Shown: positions 35,116-42,987 of the stretch, one piece after another
Layout of the letters: every line of letters starts with the position of its first letter
How positions within the stretch are numbered: position 1 is the stretch's first letter
Assembly: GCA_017848055.1 (NCBI GenBank)
Contig: JAGALZ010000013.1
Coordinates: 35,103 to 99,102 of the forward strand
DNA: 64,000 nt
Direction: 5' to 3'
From: Oscillospiraceae bacterium
GTDB taxonomy: Bacteria > Bacillota > Clostridia > Oscillospirales > Ruminococcaceae
Notes under the pieces: generated by a model
Told to the model about the DNA's origin: nothing
The model's database searches: none
The model's input: the letters and a program-made list of their open reading frames with translations, nothing else
Position numbers and translations under genes: made by a program

Positions 35116-35574
35116 ATGAAAAAAGAACGTCAGCAGGCAATTATAGACCTGATTCAAAGCCGTGATATTTCAACGCAGGAAGAGCTTAAGGACGGTCTTC
35201 GGTCGTTGGGATATAAAGTTACTCAGGCGACCGTTTCAAGAGATATAAACAAGCTTGAACTTGTTAAAACTCTCTCTAAATCGGGCAACTACAAATATGC
35301 CAGAATTCAAAGCAAAGCCTCAGCAAAGTCGCCTCTCGAAGAACTGCATTCATTGATGGGTAGCCTTGTAGCATCGGTCGACTGGGCTGGTAATACTGTT
35401 GTAATCAAATGCCAGACTGGTATGGCTCAGGCAGTATGTGCAAAGCTCGATGCAGCTAAGCTTCCGCAGATTGTCGGAACTCTTGCCGGAGATGATACTA
35501 TTTTTGCCTTGGTGAGAAGTGAGGATGCGGCTTTGTCGCTTGTCGATGAGCTGCGCAACGATATAAGAGCTTAA
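35116..35574 (+). CDS. argR: Arginine repressor
   Basis: A 152-residue regulator. The N-terminal winged helix is visible (RQQAIIDLIQSRDISTQEEL, GYKVTQATVSRDINKLELVK), and the C-terminal oligomerisation domain ends GTLAGDDTIFALVRSEDAAL, carrying the arginine-binding GDDT motif. ArgR/AhrC hexamers with arginine repress biosynthesis and activate catabolism genes. Its place before recN is the classical Firmicutes order. No ARG box was identified here. Confidence 0.95.
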   Translation: MKKERQQAIIDLIQSRDISTQEELKDGLRSLGYKVTQATVSRDINKLELVKTLSKSGNYKYARIQSKASAKSPLEELHSLMGSLVASVDWAGNTVVIKCQTGMAQAVCAKLDAAKLPQIVGTLAGDDTIFALVRSEDAALSLVDELRNDIRA

Positions 35575-35597
35575 TTTCAGAAAGGAGGGCGGCTTGA

Positions 35598-37265
35598 ATG
35601 CTCCGTGAGCTATACATAGAAAACTTGGCTGTAATAGAAAAAGCAAGCATAGGTTTTGCCGAAGGCATGAATGTCTTCACGGGAGAAACCGGTGCAGGTA
35701 AATCTATTCTTATCAACGGAATCAATGCCGTTCTTGGTCAGCGAATCAGTAAGGATATAGTAAGAAGCGGATGCAAAAAAGCGATTATCTCCGCAGTATT
35801 TGATGATATCCCTGATGAAACGGGTGAGCTTCTTTCTCAGAACGGGATAGAGTGTGAAGGCGGACAGCTCATAGTTTCAAGAGAAATTTCTTCGGACGGC
35901 GGAAGTGTCGCAAGAATAAATTCACGACCTGCAAATGTATCTCTTTTAAAGCAGATTGGCGAGCAACTTGTCAATATCCACGGTCAGCACGACAATCAGA
36001 TTCTGCTTTCTCCGGAAAAGCATCTTGCAATTCTTGATGCTTACGGTGAACTCGATTCAATGATTGTAGATTACCGAAGCAGCTTCAAACAGCTTCAGGA
36101 ACTTTCAAGAAAAATCAAACAGCTTTCGCTCGATGAATCAAACAGAGCAAACAGAATCAGCTATCTTTCGCAGGTGATAAACGATATAAAGCCGCTGGAG
36201 CTGTTGCCTGATGAAGACGATATAATCGAAAAGAAATTCATGTTTGCGGAAAATTCTCTTGCACTTTCAACGGCTCTTTCCGCCGCAACACAGTCTTTGT
36301 ACGGCGATGAAGAAGCAGGCGGTGCAAGCCTTACGATATCTGATTCAGTTTCTCAGCTTTCAGAGTATAAGGAAGAGTTTTCAGATTTGGAGCCGATTGT
36401 CGACAGACTCTCTTCTCTCAAAATCGAGCTTGATGATATAGCAACTGAGCTTATAAGATTGTCAGGTTCACTCGAAATAAATCCACAAACATATGCTCAG
36501 CTTTCTTCAAGACGTGATGATATACTTATCCTTAAGAGAAAATATAATACCGACGTTAACGGGCTTATAAAGCTCTGCGAGGAAAGCGGAGATGAGCTTC
36601 TGTCATTGACATCCTCTGACAGCTCGGTAGAACAGCTCTCAAAGGACAGACAAGAGCTGTTAAAAATAGTTTCTCAGAAGGCATATGCTCTTTCTGATGC
36701 AAGAAAAAAAGCAGGCGAGAGATTCTGCAAGGAAGTTGCCTCTGAACTGTCGTTTTTAAGTATGCCGAATGTTTCTATTGCAGTTTCGCAGGAAAAGGGC
36801 AAGCTGACAGTAAACGGACTTGATTCTATAGAGTTTCTTATCTCTGCAAATCTCGGCGAAGCACCAAAGCCTATCGCAAAGATTGCATCGGGCGGTGAGC
36901 TTTCAAGAATTATGCTTGCACTCAAAAATGTAATCGCACACAGAGATAATATTCCGACGCTGATTTTCGACGAAATTGATACCGGTGTAAGCGGAGTTGC
37001 CGCACAGAAAATCGGTATCAAACTAAAGCAGATTTCAAAGCTTCGTCAGGTGCTTTGTGTAACACATCTTTCACAGCTTGCCGTGTTTGCGGATAACCAT
37101 TTGCTTATCGAGAAGACTACCCGTGACGACAGAACTGTAACGCAGGTAAAGTCGCTCGATGAAAACGGCAGAATTAACGAAATCGCACGTATTTTAGGCG
37201 GAGAAAATATCTCTGAAACAACACTTAAAAACGCCGCCGAGCTTATAGAAAAGGCAAGGAGCTAG
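35598..37265 (+). CDS. recN: DNA repair protein RecN
   Basis: A 555-residue SMC-like ATPase for double-strand-break repair. LRELYIENLAVIEKASIGF and Walker A FTGETGAGKSILI lie at the N-terminus, QLVNIHGQHDNQILLSPEKHLAILD follows, then a coiled-coil centre. The signature ASGGELSRIMLALK, Walker B LIFDEIDTGVSG and CVTHLSQLAVFADNH are in the C-terminal head. AAAGGAGG precedes the ATG. It is close to the usual length (about 555-575). Confidence 0.96.
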   Translation: MLRELYIENLAVIEKASIGFAEGMNVFTGETGAGKSILINGINAVLGQRISKDIVRSGCKKAIISAVFDDIPDETGELLSQNGIECEGGQLIVSREISSDGGSVARINSRPANVSLLKQIGEQLVNIHGQHDNQILLSPEKHLAILDAYGELDSMIVDYRSSFKQLQELSRKIKQLSLDESNRANRISYLSQVINDIKPLELLPDEDDIIEKKFMFAENSLALSTALSAATQSLYGDEEAGGASLTISDSVSQLSEYKEEFSDLEPIVDRLSSLKIELDDIATELIRLSGSLEINPQTYAQLSSRRDDILILKRKYNTDVNGLIKLCEESGDELLSLTSSDSSVEQLSKDRQELLKIVSQKAYALSDARKKAGERFCKEVASELSFLSMPNVSIAVSQEKGKLTVNGLDSIEFLISANLGEAPKPIAKIASGGELSRIMLALKNVIAHRDNIPTLIFDEIDTGVSGVAAQKIGIKLKQISKLRQVLCVTHLSQLAVFADNHLLIEKTTRDDRTVTQVKSLDENGRINEIARILGGENISETTLKNAAELIEKARS

Positions 37266-37266
37266 G

Positions 37267-38301
37267 ATGAAAACAAAGCTTTTAACAATAATCTGTATGG
37301 CGGTAATGCTCACAGCCTGCAGTAATGCAGACAGCAGCACAGCGGTGACAACACCTGCAGGTCAGACGACCACTACGACCACTACAACTACGGAGGCTAC
37401 CGAAACTGAGAGCAAAACAGATTCCCAGACTTCTGAGGACGAAACAGTTACATCGGAAACAACAACTACACCTGTACAGACCGAGGAGCCTACGATTACA
37501 ACCACAACACCAGAAGAGATTACTACTACAACCACAACGGCTGAAACTACAAAGCCAAAGGTAACAACGACCACAAAGAAGTCTACAACAACCAAGAAGC
37601 AGACTACCACAACAAAGGTAACTACTACAAAGCCTAAGACTACAACTACAACCGCAAAGAAGACCACAACCACTACAACAACTACCACCAAGAAGGTTGA
37701 ACAGCCTCCAGAGGGTAGGGTGATGTATTCTTCGGGAACCACTTTGATGAAAAAACCTAAAGAATCGTATTCACAGATTCTATACGAAGAAACACCTGTT
37801 GATGCAAAATTCATTGTAGTAGGTGAGGCATTTACAAACGAATACGGCGAATGGTATAACGTTTACTATAACGGAGAATATGCATATTGTTATGTAAATA
37901 GTCTTACCTCCCTCCCATCTTCCCGTTGGGACGAGGAACTCTGCAACCTCATAAATGACTACCGTGAATCTCTCGGTCTTGAAAAGCTTAAGATAGACCA
38001 GAGGCTTATGGAGGCGGCTCAGATAAGACTTGACGAGCAGAAGGTTTCCGCAGGGCATACACGACCAGACGGAAGCAGTTGCTTTACAGTCTTTGATGAA
38101 GTAGGCATTTCCGACGAAAGCCTCGGTGTAGAAAACCTCGGCGGCGGAGCAACACCGCAGGTAATCTTCAAAGGTTGGAAAAACAGTAGCGGACATAACA
38201 GAAATATGACCTATGCAAATTCCGTAGCAATGGGAGTTGCATTCGACATTGACCGTGGTTCGTGGGTATTCCTTGCAAGAACAGCAGAGTCAGACGAATA
38301 A
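37267..38301 (+). CDS. Lipoprotein with Thr-rich linker, SH3-like and CAP (SCP/PR1) domains
   Basis: A 344-residue exported protein. A type II signal peptide ends LTAC (lipidation at Cys18). Residues about 27-150 are a Thr/Lys/Glu-rich linker with long Thr runs. Next comes a bacterial SH3-like segment (about 155-215, VMYSSGTTLMKKP, GEWYNVYYNGEYAYCYV) and a CAP domain (about 225-340): CNLINDYRESLGLEKLKID, SAGHTRPDGSSCFTVFDE, SLGVENLGGG and WKNSSGHNRNMTYANSVAMGVAF, retaining the CAP His/Glu set. Such proteins are surface or spore associated with unclear biochemical role (YkwD type). It starts 1 nt after recN with AAGGAG upstream. Confidence 0.85.
   Translation: MKTKLLTIICMAVMLTACSNADSSTAVTTPAGQTTTTTTTTTEATETESKTDSQTSEDETVTSETTTTPVQTEEPTITTTTPEEITTTTTTAETTKPKVTTTTKKSTTTKKQTTTTKVTTTKPKTTTTTAKKTTTTTTTTTKKVEQPPEGRVMYSSGTTLMKKPKESYSQILYEETPVDAKFIVVGEAFTNEYGEWYNVYYNGEYAYCYVNSLTSLPSSRWDEELCNLINDYRESLGLEKLKIDQRLMEAAQIRLDEQKVSAGHTRPDGSSCFTVFDEVGISDESLGVENLGGGATPQVIFKGWKNSSGHNRNMTYANSVAMGVAFDIDRGSWVFLARTAESDE
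37340..37700 (+). repeat. Threonine-codon low-complexity tract
   Basis: Long runs of ACA, ACC and ACT codons, broken by Lys, Glu and Ala, encode the linker of the CAP lipoprotein. The complementary strand gives a misleading poly-Val open frame. The variable third base shows that it is more than a simple DNA repeat. Confidence 0.8.
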
Positions 38302-38333
38302 GTATATACAATTTCTGAAAACCAAATAGCAAA

Positions 38334-38366
38334 AAAAGCACCTAGAAGTACTCTGGGTGCTTTTTT
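38334..38366 (+). terminator. Strong terminator at the end of the recN-CAP unit
   Basis: A 13-bp stem with one G-U pair (38334-38346 with 38352-38364), a 5-nt loop and a TTTTTT tail. Confidence 0.9.
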
Positions 38367-38392
38367 ACATGCAATTTCGCCTTGCGTAAAAG

Positions 38393-38421
38393 GTATAGTT
38401 CATAGGAACGAGGGAATACTT
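38393..38421 (+). promoter_or_regulatory. Probable sigma-F-type promoter of sigG
   Basis: GTATA (38393-38397) and GGGAATACTT (38412-38421), 14 bp apart. The -10 matches the sigma-F consensus GGnRAnAnTw at every defined position, and the -35 matches GywTA. In Bacillus subtilis sigG is transcribed by sigma-F in the forespore. No sigma-A promoter is visible between the terminator and the gene. Confidence 0.6.
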
Positions 38422-38451
38422 ACCTTATAATTCGTCTAAGGAGTAATCCCA

Positions 38452-39228
38452 ATGCAGTATAATAAAGTCGAAATCAGCGGAGTAAATACATCACGTCTGA
38501 GTACACTTAAAGAGGACGAAAAGCTAAGACTGATAAAGCTTGCCCAGGAAGGTGACAAAAGTGCGAGAAATACGCTTATCACGTGTAATCTCAGACTTGT
38601 GCTCAGTGTTTTGCAGAAATACCTCGGAAGAGGCGAAAGCCCCGATGACCTTTTCCAGGTCGGCGTTATCGGACTTATGAAGGCAATAGACAATTTCGAC
38701 ACATCAATGGACGTTCGATTTTCAACCTACGCTGTGCCAATGATAGGCGGAGAGCTGAGGCGGCACCTTCGTGACAATACTCCCGTGAGAGTGAGCCGTT
38801 CACTCAGAGATTTGGCATATAAGGCAATGCAGAGCAAGGAAAGACTTCTAGTGGATTTGAAACGTGAGCCGACAGTATCAGAAATAGCAAAGGATATCAG
38901 CGCACCCAGAAACGAGGTCGTTATGGCACTCGAGGCAATTACCGAGCCTCTATCTCTCTATGAGCCCGTGTTTTCAGAAAGCGGTGACACGCTGTATGTA
39001 CTTGACCAGATAGGTGACAAATCCGATGACGAGGGCTGGCTTGACGAAATCTCAATAAAAGAAGCAATCAAGGAGCTTGGGGACAGAGAAAGGAATATTC
39101 TATATCTTCGCTATTTTAAGGGAGCAACACAAGTTGAGGTAGCAAAATCAATCGGTATCTCCCAGGCGCAGGTTTCAAGACTCGAAAAAGGCGCACTTGA
39201 CAGAATAAAAAACCGACTCCACTCTTGA
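38452..39228 (+). CDS. sigG: RNA polymerase sporulation sigma factor SigG
   Basis: A 258-residue sigma-70 family factor for late forespore genes. The N-terminal NKVEISGVNTSRLSTL is the SigG-specific start seen in Bacillus subtilis (NKVEICGVDTSKL). Region 2 (NLRLVLSVLQKYLGRGESPDDLFQVGVIGLMKAIDNFD, FSTYAVPMIGGELRRHLRDN), region 3 (VRVSRSLRDLAYKA) and region 4 (GDRERNILYLRYFKGATQVEVAKSIGISQAQVSRLE) are complete. It is not clustered with spoIIGA-sigE as in many Clostridia. AAGGAG precedes the ATG. Confidence 0.93.
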   Translation: MQYNKVEISGVNTSRLSTLKEDEKLRLIKLAQEGDKSARNTLITCNLRLVLSVLQKYLGRGESPDDLFQVGVIGLMKAIDNFDTSMDVRFSTYAVPMIGGELRRHLRDNTPVRVSRSLRDLAYKAMQSKERLLVDLKREPTVSEIAKDISAPRNEVVMALEAITEPLSLYEPVFSESGDTLYVLDQIGDKSDDEGWLDEISIKEAIKELGDRERNILYLRYFKGATQVEVAKSIGISQAQVSRLEKGALDRIKNRLHS

Positions 39229-39253
39229 CAAAGTAAAAAAAGTGTGATATCAT
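39225..39253 (+). promoter_or_regulatory. Sigma-A promoter of tyrS
   Basis: TTGACA (39225-39230), 17-bp spacer, TATCAT (39248-39253). The -35 box includes the TGA stop codon of sigG. Confidence 0.8.
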
Positions 39254-39259
39254 ATCGCT

Positions 39260-39520
39260 AATGGCTGTGAAAAGAAGAAGTAACAGGAAGTCTTTAGCCG
39301 CAGAGAGTTTTCGGTTGGTGCAAGAAAACGCAAAGTGCCTGTGAAATACATCTTGGAGCCGGGATGCTGAAATTTTATGTAGGTGTCTTCGGGTACGCCC
39401 GTTAAAGCGTCAATGAGGTTGCTTGACCCAAAGAGCAATAAACTGAGGTGGTACCACGGTTTATCAGTTATGATAATCGTCCTCTGATGGATTTTTCCGT
39501 CGGAGGATTTTTGTTTTTAT
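39260..39520 (+). promoter_or_regulatory. Tyrosine T-box leader of tyrS
   Basis: The 5' leader has the T-box riboswitch layout. Stem I carries the distal-loop elements (GCAGAGAG, then GGTTGGTGCAAG, 39299-39324). A TAC codon at 39347-39349 in GAAATACATC is the likely tyrosine specifier. The T-box core AGGTGGTACCACGG (39446-39459) has TGGT to pair with the ACCA end of uncharged tRNA, within an antiterminator stem (39438-39443 with 39459-39464). The terminator is an 11-bp stem (39480-39490 with 39497-39507) and a T run. Uncharged tRNA-Tyr should therefore switch tyrS on. Confidence 0.93.
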
Positions 39521-39569
39521 AGGAAAAATCCATCACAGAATAAAGACAATATTTTAAAGGAGAATTAAT

Positions 39570-40787
39570 ATGACACTTTTTGAAGAACTCAAAAGACGTG
39601 GGCTTTTAGCTCAGCTCACAAATGAAGAAGAAATCAAGGAGCTTATCAACGCAGGAAAGGCTACCTTCTATATCGGCTTTGACCCGACAGCCGATAGTCT
39701 CCATGTCGGACACTTTATGGCTCTTTGCCTTATGAAGCGTCTCCAGATGGCAGGCAATAAGCCTATCGTACTTATCGGCGGCGGTACAGCTATGATTGGC
39801 GACCCTTCCGGTAAAACCGACATGAGAAAGATGATGACAAAGGAAACCATCAACCATAACGTTGAATGCTTCAAGAAGCAGATGAGCCGTTTCATAGACT
39901 TTTCTGAGGACAAGGCTATAGTTGTAAACAACGGCGACTGGCTCCTGGGCCTCAACTATGTTGATGTACTTCGTGAGGTCGGCGCATGCTTCAGCGTAAA
40001 CAAGATGCTTTCCTTCGAGTGCTATAAGCAGAGAATGGAGAGAGGCCTTACATTCCTCGAGTTCAACTACATGATTATGCAGTCCTACGACTTCTACAAG
40101 CTGTTTACAGACTACGGCTGTAATATGCAGTTCGGCGGTGACGACCAGTGGGCAAATATGCTCGGCGGTACTGAGCTTATCAGAAAGAAGCTCGGCAAGG
40201 ATGCTCACGCTATGACAATCACACTTCTCCTCAATTCAGAAGGCAAGAAGATGGGCAAGACCGAAAAGGGTGCAGTTTGGCTTGATGCTGAAAAGACATC
40301 ACCATATGACTTCTTCCAGTACTGGAGAAACGTCGGTGACGCAGACGTTATCAAGTGCCTCAAGATGCTCACATTCGTTCCTGTTGAGGAAATCGAGGAA
40401 ATGGAAAAGACAATGGAAGGCGCTCAGTTCAACAAGGCTAAGGAGCTTCTCGCTTACGAGCTTACAAAGCTTGTCCACGGCGAAGAAGAGGCTGACAAGG
40501 CAAGAGAAGCAGCAAAGGCGCTCTTCGCAGGCGGCTCAAACAATGCCGATATGCCTACAACAGCAATTCCTGCCGCTGACCTTACAGACGGCAAGATGGG
40601 AATCTTGGAGCTTCTCGTAAGAACAAAGCTTGCTCCTTCAAACTCTGAGGGTAGAAGACTTGTTCAGCAGGGCGGCGTTTCAGTAAATGATGAAAAGGTA
40701 ACCGACCCACAGGCAAAGATTGAGATAACAGGAGAGGTTATCATCAAGAAGGGCAAGAAGGTTTTCCATAAGGTTATTGCAGAATAA
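39570..40787 (+). CDS. tyrS: Tyrosyl-tRNA synthetase
   Basis: A 405-residue class I synthetase. The HIGH-type motif is FDPTADSLHVGHFMAL, LEFNYMIMQSYDFYKL and QFGGDDQWANMLGG are the tyrosine-binding and dimer-side motifs, and KMGKTEKGAVWL is the KMSKS loop. A C-terminal S4 domain (about 340-405, LLVRTKLAPSNSEGRRLVQQGGVSVND) binds tRNA. Codon use is of the highly expressed type. Controlled by the T-box just upstream; GGAGAA precedes the ATG. Confidence 0.97.
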   Translation: MTLFEELKRRGLLAQLTNEEEIKELINAGKATFYIGFDPTADSLHVGHFMALCLMKRLQMAGNKPIVLIGGGTAMIGDPSGKTDMRKMMTKETINHNVECFKKQMSRFIDFSEDKAIVVNNGDWLLGLNYVDVLREVGACFSVNKMLSFECYKQRMERGLTFLEFNYMIMQSYDFYKLFTDYGCNMQFGGDDQWANMLGGTELIRKKLGKDAHAMTITLLLNSEGKKMGKTEKGAVWLDAEKTSPYDFFQYWRNVGDADVIKCLKMLTFVPVEEIEEMEKTMEGAQFNKAKELLAYELTKLVHGEEEADKAREAAKALFAGGSNNADMPTTAIPAADLTDGKMGILELLVRTKLAPSNSEGRRLVQQGGVSVNDEKVTDPQAKIEITGEVIIKKGKKVFHKVIAE

Positions 40788-40793
40788 TAAATT

Positions 40794-40824
40794 AACTCCC
40801 GATGCAAAAGCGTCGGGAGTTTTG
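40794..40824. terminator. Bidirectional terminator between tyrS and the helicase-loader gene
   Basis: A 12-bp stem with one G-U pair (40794-40805 with 40810-40821), AAAA loop, T-rich on the right and A/T-rich on the left. It lies between convergent stop codons. Confidence 0.9.
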
Positions 40825-40825
40825 T

Positions 40826-41785
40826 TTATATGCTGTTCTTTTTTATTCTGCGGATGTCGCTTCCGCAGAAGTTCAAGTGAATGTATTCACCATCAATTCG
40901 TGAAATGATTCTTTCGTTATACTTTTCTCTCAGTTCAGTAAAGCTGTAGTTAGTCGAAATTATTGTAGGAAGCTCTCTGCTGATTCTTGTGTTTAATATG
41001 TCATAAATCGCCGACTGAGTAAAGCTCGAGGAAAACTCAGAGCCCAGGTCGTCAAGAATTACAAGGTCAGCAGTTGTAAGTAAATTGAGTGTGTTTTCGT
41101 TTGACCTGCCGAAGTGTTCTGCTTCGATTTTTCGTAAGAATCCGGTAATGCTGTCAAAAGCTACGCTGAAGCCCTTCGAGAACACGGATTTTGCAATCGC
41201 AGAGGAAAGCAGAGTTTTGCCGAGTCCCGTGTTTCCGATAAACAAAAGGGAAGACGAGCTCTTCGAGAAATTCTCAGCATAATTTCTGCACATAGTAAGT
41301 ATTCTTGCCATTCTTTCTTTGTCAGAGCCGCTATAGTAGTCTAACGAGAAATCATCAAAATCCTTAAGTGTAATTGCGCAGTCATTGTTCAGCTCTTCAA
41401 CGGCATATTTCCTCAGAAGCTCCTCAAAGCACTCGCAGCGAATACCTTCGATATATCCCGTATCCTTGCATTTCCTGCAAGTGTAAGGTGTGTCAAGATA
41501 GTCAGCGTCATATCCAAAACCAACAAGAAGCTGCTTCCTCTGGTTCTGAGCAGTAAGATTGCTCTCACCGATTTTTTCGATAAGCTCCTTTGTGTTATCA
41601 CGCTTTAGTTCTATCGCATCAATCATTTCGGAAAGTGCATTTGAAATTTTGTCATTTACTTTTCTAAGCTCAGGATACTTTTCGCTCAGCTCATATATTC
41701 TCTGTTCGTGAATTGCCTGAGCATTCAAACGTCTGCTCGTAATGGTGTTTTCAGCACGCAGATATACATTTTCATTATATTTCAT
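40826..41785 (-). CDS. DnaC/DnaI-like replicative helicase loader ATPase
   Basis: A 319-residue protein. The N-terminal part is helical and charged, then a Cys cluster (YTCRKCKDTGYIEGIRCECFEE) looks like the zinc-binding motif of DnaI-type loaders. The AAA+ core follows with Walker A LFIGNTGLGKTLLSSAIA, Walker B LVILDDLGSEF and sensor 1 IISTNYSFTEL. These proteins load the DnaB/DnaC hexameric helicase on DNA. The upstream DnaD-domain gene is probably in the same transcript (12-nt gap). Confidence 0.9.
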   Translation of the reverse strand: MKYNENVYLRAENTITSRRLNAQAIHEQRIYELSEKYPELRKVNDKISNALSEMIDAIELKRDNTKELIEKIGESNLTAQNQRKQLLVGFGYDADYLDTPYTCRKCKDTGYIEGIRCECFEELLRKYAVEELNNDCAITLKDFDDFSLDYYSGSDKERMARILTMCRNYAENFSKSSSSLLFIGNTGLGKTLLSSAIAKSVFSKGFSVAFDSITGFLRKIEAEHFGRSNENTLNLLTTADLVILDDLGSEFSSSFTQSAIYDILNTRISRELPTIISTNYSFTELREKYNERIISRIDGEYIHLNFCGSDIRRIKKNSI

Positions 41786-41797
41786 AAAAAATCCTCT

Positions 41798-42802
41798 TTA
41801 TAACAATCCGTGTTTTTTAAGATACTTGTCAACATCATCATCATATCTGCTTGCAGCATCCTGTGTCGCAGAAGAAGTATTGGAAGTCTTTTTCTTGGAT
41901 GCCTGCTTGCTTTCGGATAAATGATTCTTGGCATCATCAAGTGTTGCTATGCTGTTTGCTTCCCAGCTCGAAAGAATGCTTTCCATATACTCAAGGCTGA
42001 CGATGTGCTTGTCGGTGCCGTCAATGCTCAGCTCACCGGCATACTCGATAAGCTCCGGTGTGAAGCCACGCTTATTCCAGCTGTCAAAATATTTTCCCTG
42101 CTTTGTAGTAGTTGCAGCATTAAGCCCCAGACGACGCTTGATTTCATTCTCGAAGCTGTGATACTCCATAAGATACTTTACCTTTGCATCCGCATCCTTA
42201 GGGTCGATGATTCCCTCATCATACCAGCTTTTAGCAACCTTTTCAATGTAAGCAGGTGATACATTCCCCGTGCTTTTGCAATAGTCGCAAAGCATAATGA
42301 TTGTAGCTGCAGGGAAACCGTAATATTCATACAGATTCAGAAGCATAATTTGGTCAGAGTTTGTTATTGTCTTGCATAAGGATGTCTGAGCCTGCTGAAG
42401 AATATTCTTTATATCTTCGTTGCTTTGTGCAAGCTTTGCTATGTCGCTCGGATTGTAAGTAAGCTTAATTTTCTTAGGCTTCGGAGCTTCAGCAGGGACT
42501 TTTGCTTCAGTTGTTACTACAGCAGCGGTTGATACGGGCGGAGCTGCCTTGGTTCGTTCCTTGCCTTCAATGCTAATTACTCCGACAGACTGCCAGAATA
42601 AAACTGCTTCTTCAACCTCTTCGGAAGTCACGCCTACTGCTAAAGATACATTGTCGCAATCAACAACGGGCGAGCCTTGTGACAGTATATAAAGCAGAAC
42701 CTTCAACTGCTGTTCTGAGGCAAGCTTCAGAAAATTTTGTGCAACGCTGATAGGTACGTTAAAAAAACCACCCCATCGGCTGATATCAATGTTGTAAACC
42801 AA
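41798..42802 (-). CDS. DnaD domain replication protein
   Basis: A 334-residue protein with an N-terminal winged-helix DDBH1-like part (RWGGFFNVPISVAQNFLKLASEQQLKVLLYIL), a Pro/Ala/Lys-rich linker (about 105-135), and a DnaD C-terminal domain. That domain has LNLYEYYGFPAATIIMLCDYC, PAYIEKVAKSWYDEGI and a second repeat ending YAGELSIDGTDKHIVSLEYMESILSSWEANSI with the YxxxIxxxW motif. DnaD-like proteins act in primosome assembly, fitting the loader gene next door. The frame extends 18 codons over the -10 box; the start is TTG eight bases after GGGAGG. Confidence 0.88.
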   Translation of the reverse strand: MVYNIDISRWGGFFNVPISVAQNFLKLASEQQLKVLLYILSQGSPVVDCDNVSLAVGVTSEEVEEAVLFWQSVGVISIEGKERTKAAPPVSTAAVVTTEAKVPAEAPKPKKIKLTYNPSDIAKLAQSNEDIKNILQQAQTSLCKTITNSDQIMLLNLYEYYGFPAATIIMLCDYCKSTGNVSPAYIEKVAKSWYDEGIIDPKDADAKVKYLMEYHSFENEIKRRLGLNAATTTKQGKYFDSWNKRGFTPELIEYAGELSIDGTDKHIVSLEYMESILSSWEANSIATLDDAKNHLSESKQASKKKTSNTSSATQDAASRYDDDVDKYLKKHGLL

Positions 42803-42855
42803 GCTTATTGCCTCCCTCAGAATAGATAAAGTTCTGCCAAAAGTGCAGTAAATCA

Positions 42856-42884
42856 ATTATAACACGAGAAATTATATTTTTCAA
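42856..42884 (-). promoter_or_regulatory. Sigma-A promoter of the dnaD-loader operon
   Basis: On the minus strand TTGAAA (42879-42884), 17-bp spacer, TATAAT (42856-42861). It rules out the longer upstream reading of the DnaD gene. Confidence 0.8.
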
Positions 42885-42926
42885 TGTTTTTTTATAATCA
42901 CAAGAAAGCTTTTATGTCAAAATCCC

Positions 42927-42955
42927 TTGAAAAGAAAACTACTATGTGATATAAT
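42927..42955 (+). promoter_or_regulatory. Sigma-A promoter of the miaB operon
   Basis: TTGAAA (42927-42932), 17-bp spacer ending TGA, then TATAAT (42950-42955). Divergent from the dnaD promoter. Confidence 0.8.
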
Positions 42956-42987
42956 AATACCATATATGAAGACTGAGGTGGTCAGTT

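Noticed and set aside
37340..37700. Possible CRISPR array or DNA satellite
   Set aside because: The repeat is at the codon level (Thr) without regular unit length or spacers, and the reading frame is open throughout.
37362..37814. Minus-strand open frame with a Val-rich translation
   Set aside because: It is the complement of the Thr-codon tract in the CAP lipoprotein gene; low-complexity GTT/GTG runs, no ribosome binding site and no family resemblance.
39606..40208. Minus-strand open frame of 200 codons opposite tyrS
   Set aside because: Fully inside tyrS, without start signals; same codon-bias shadow effect.
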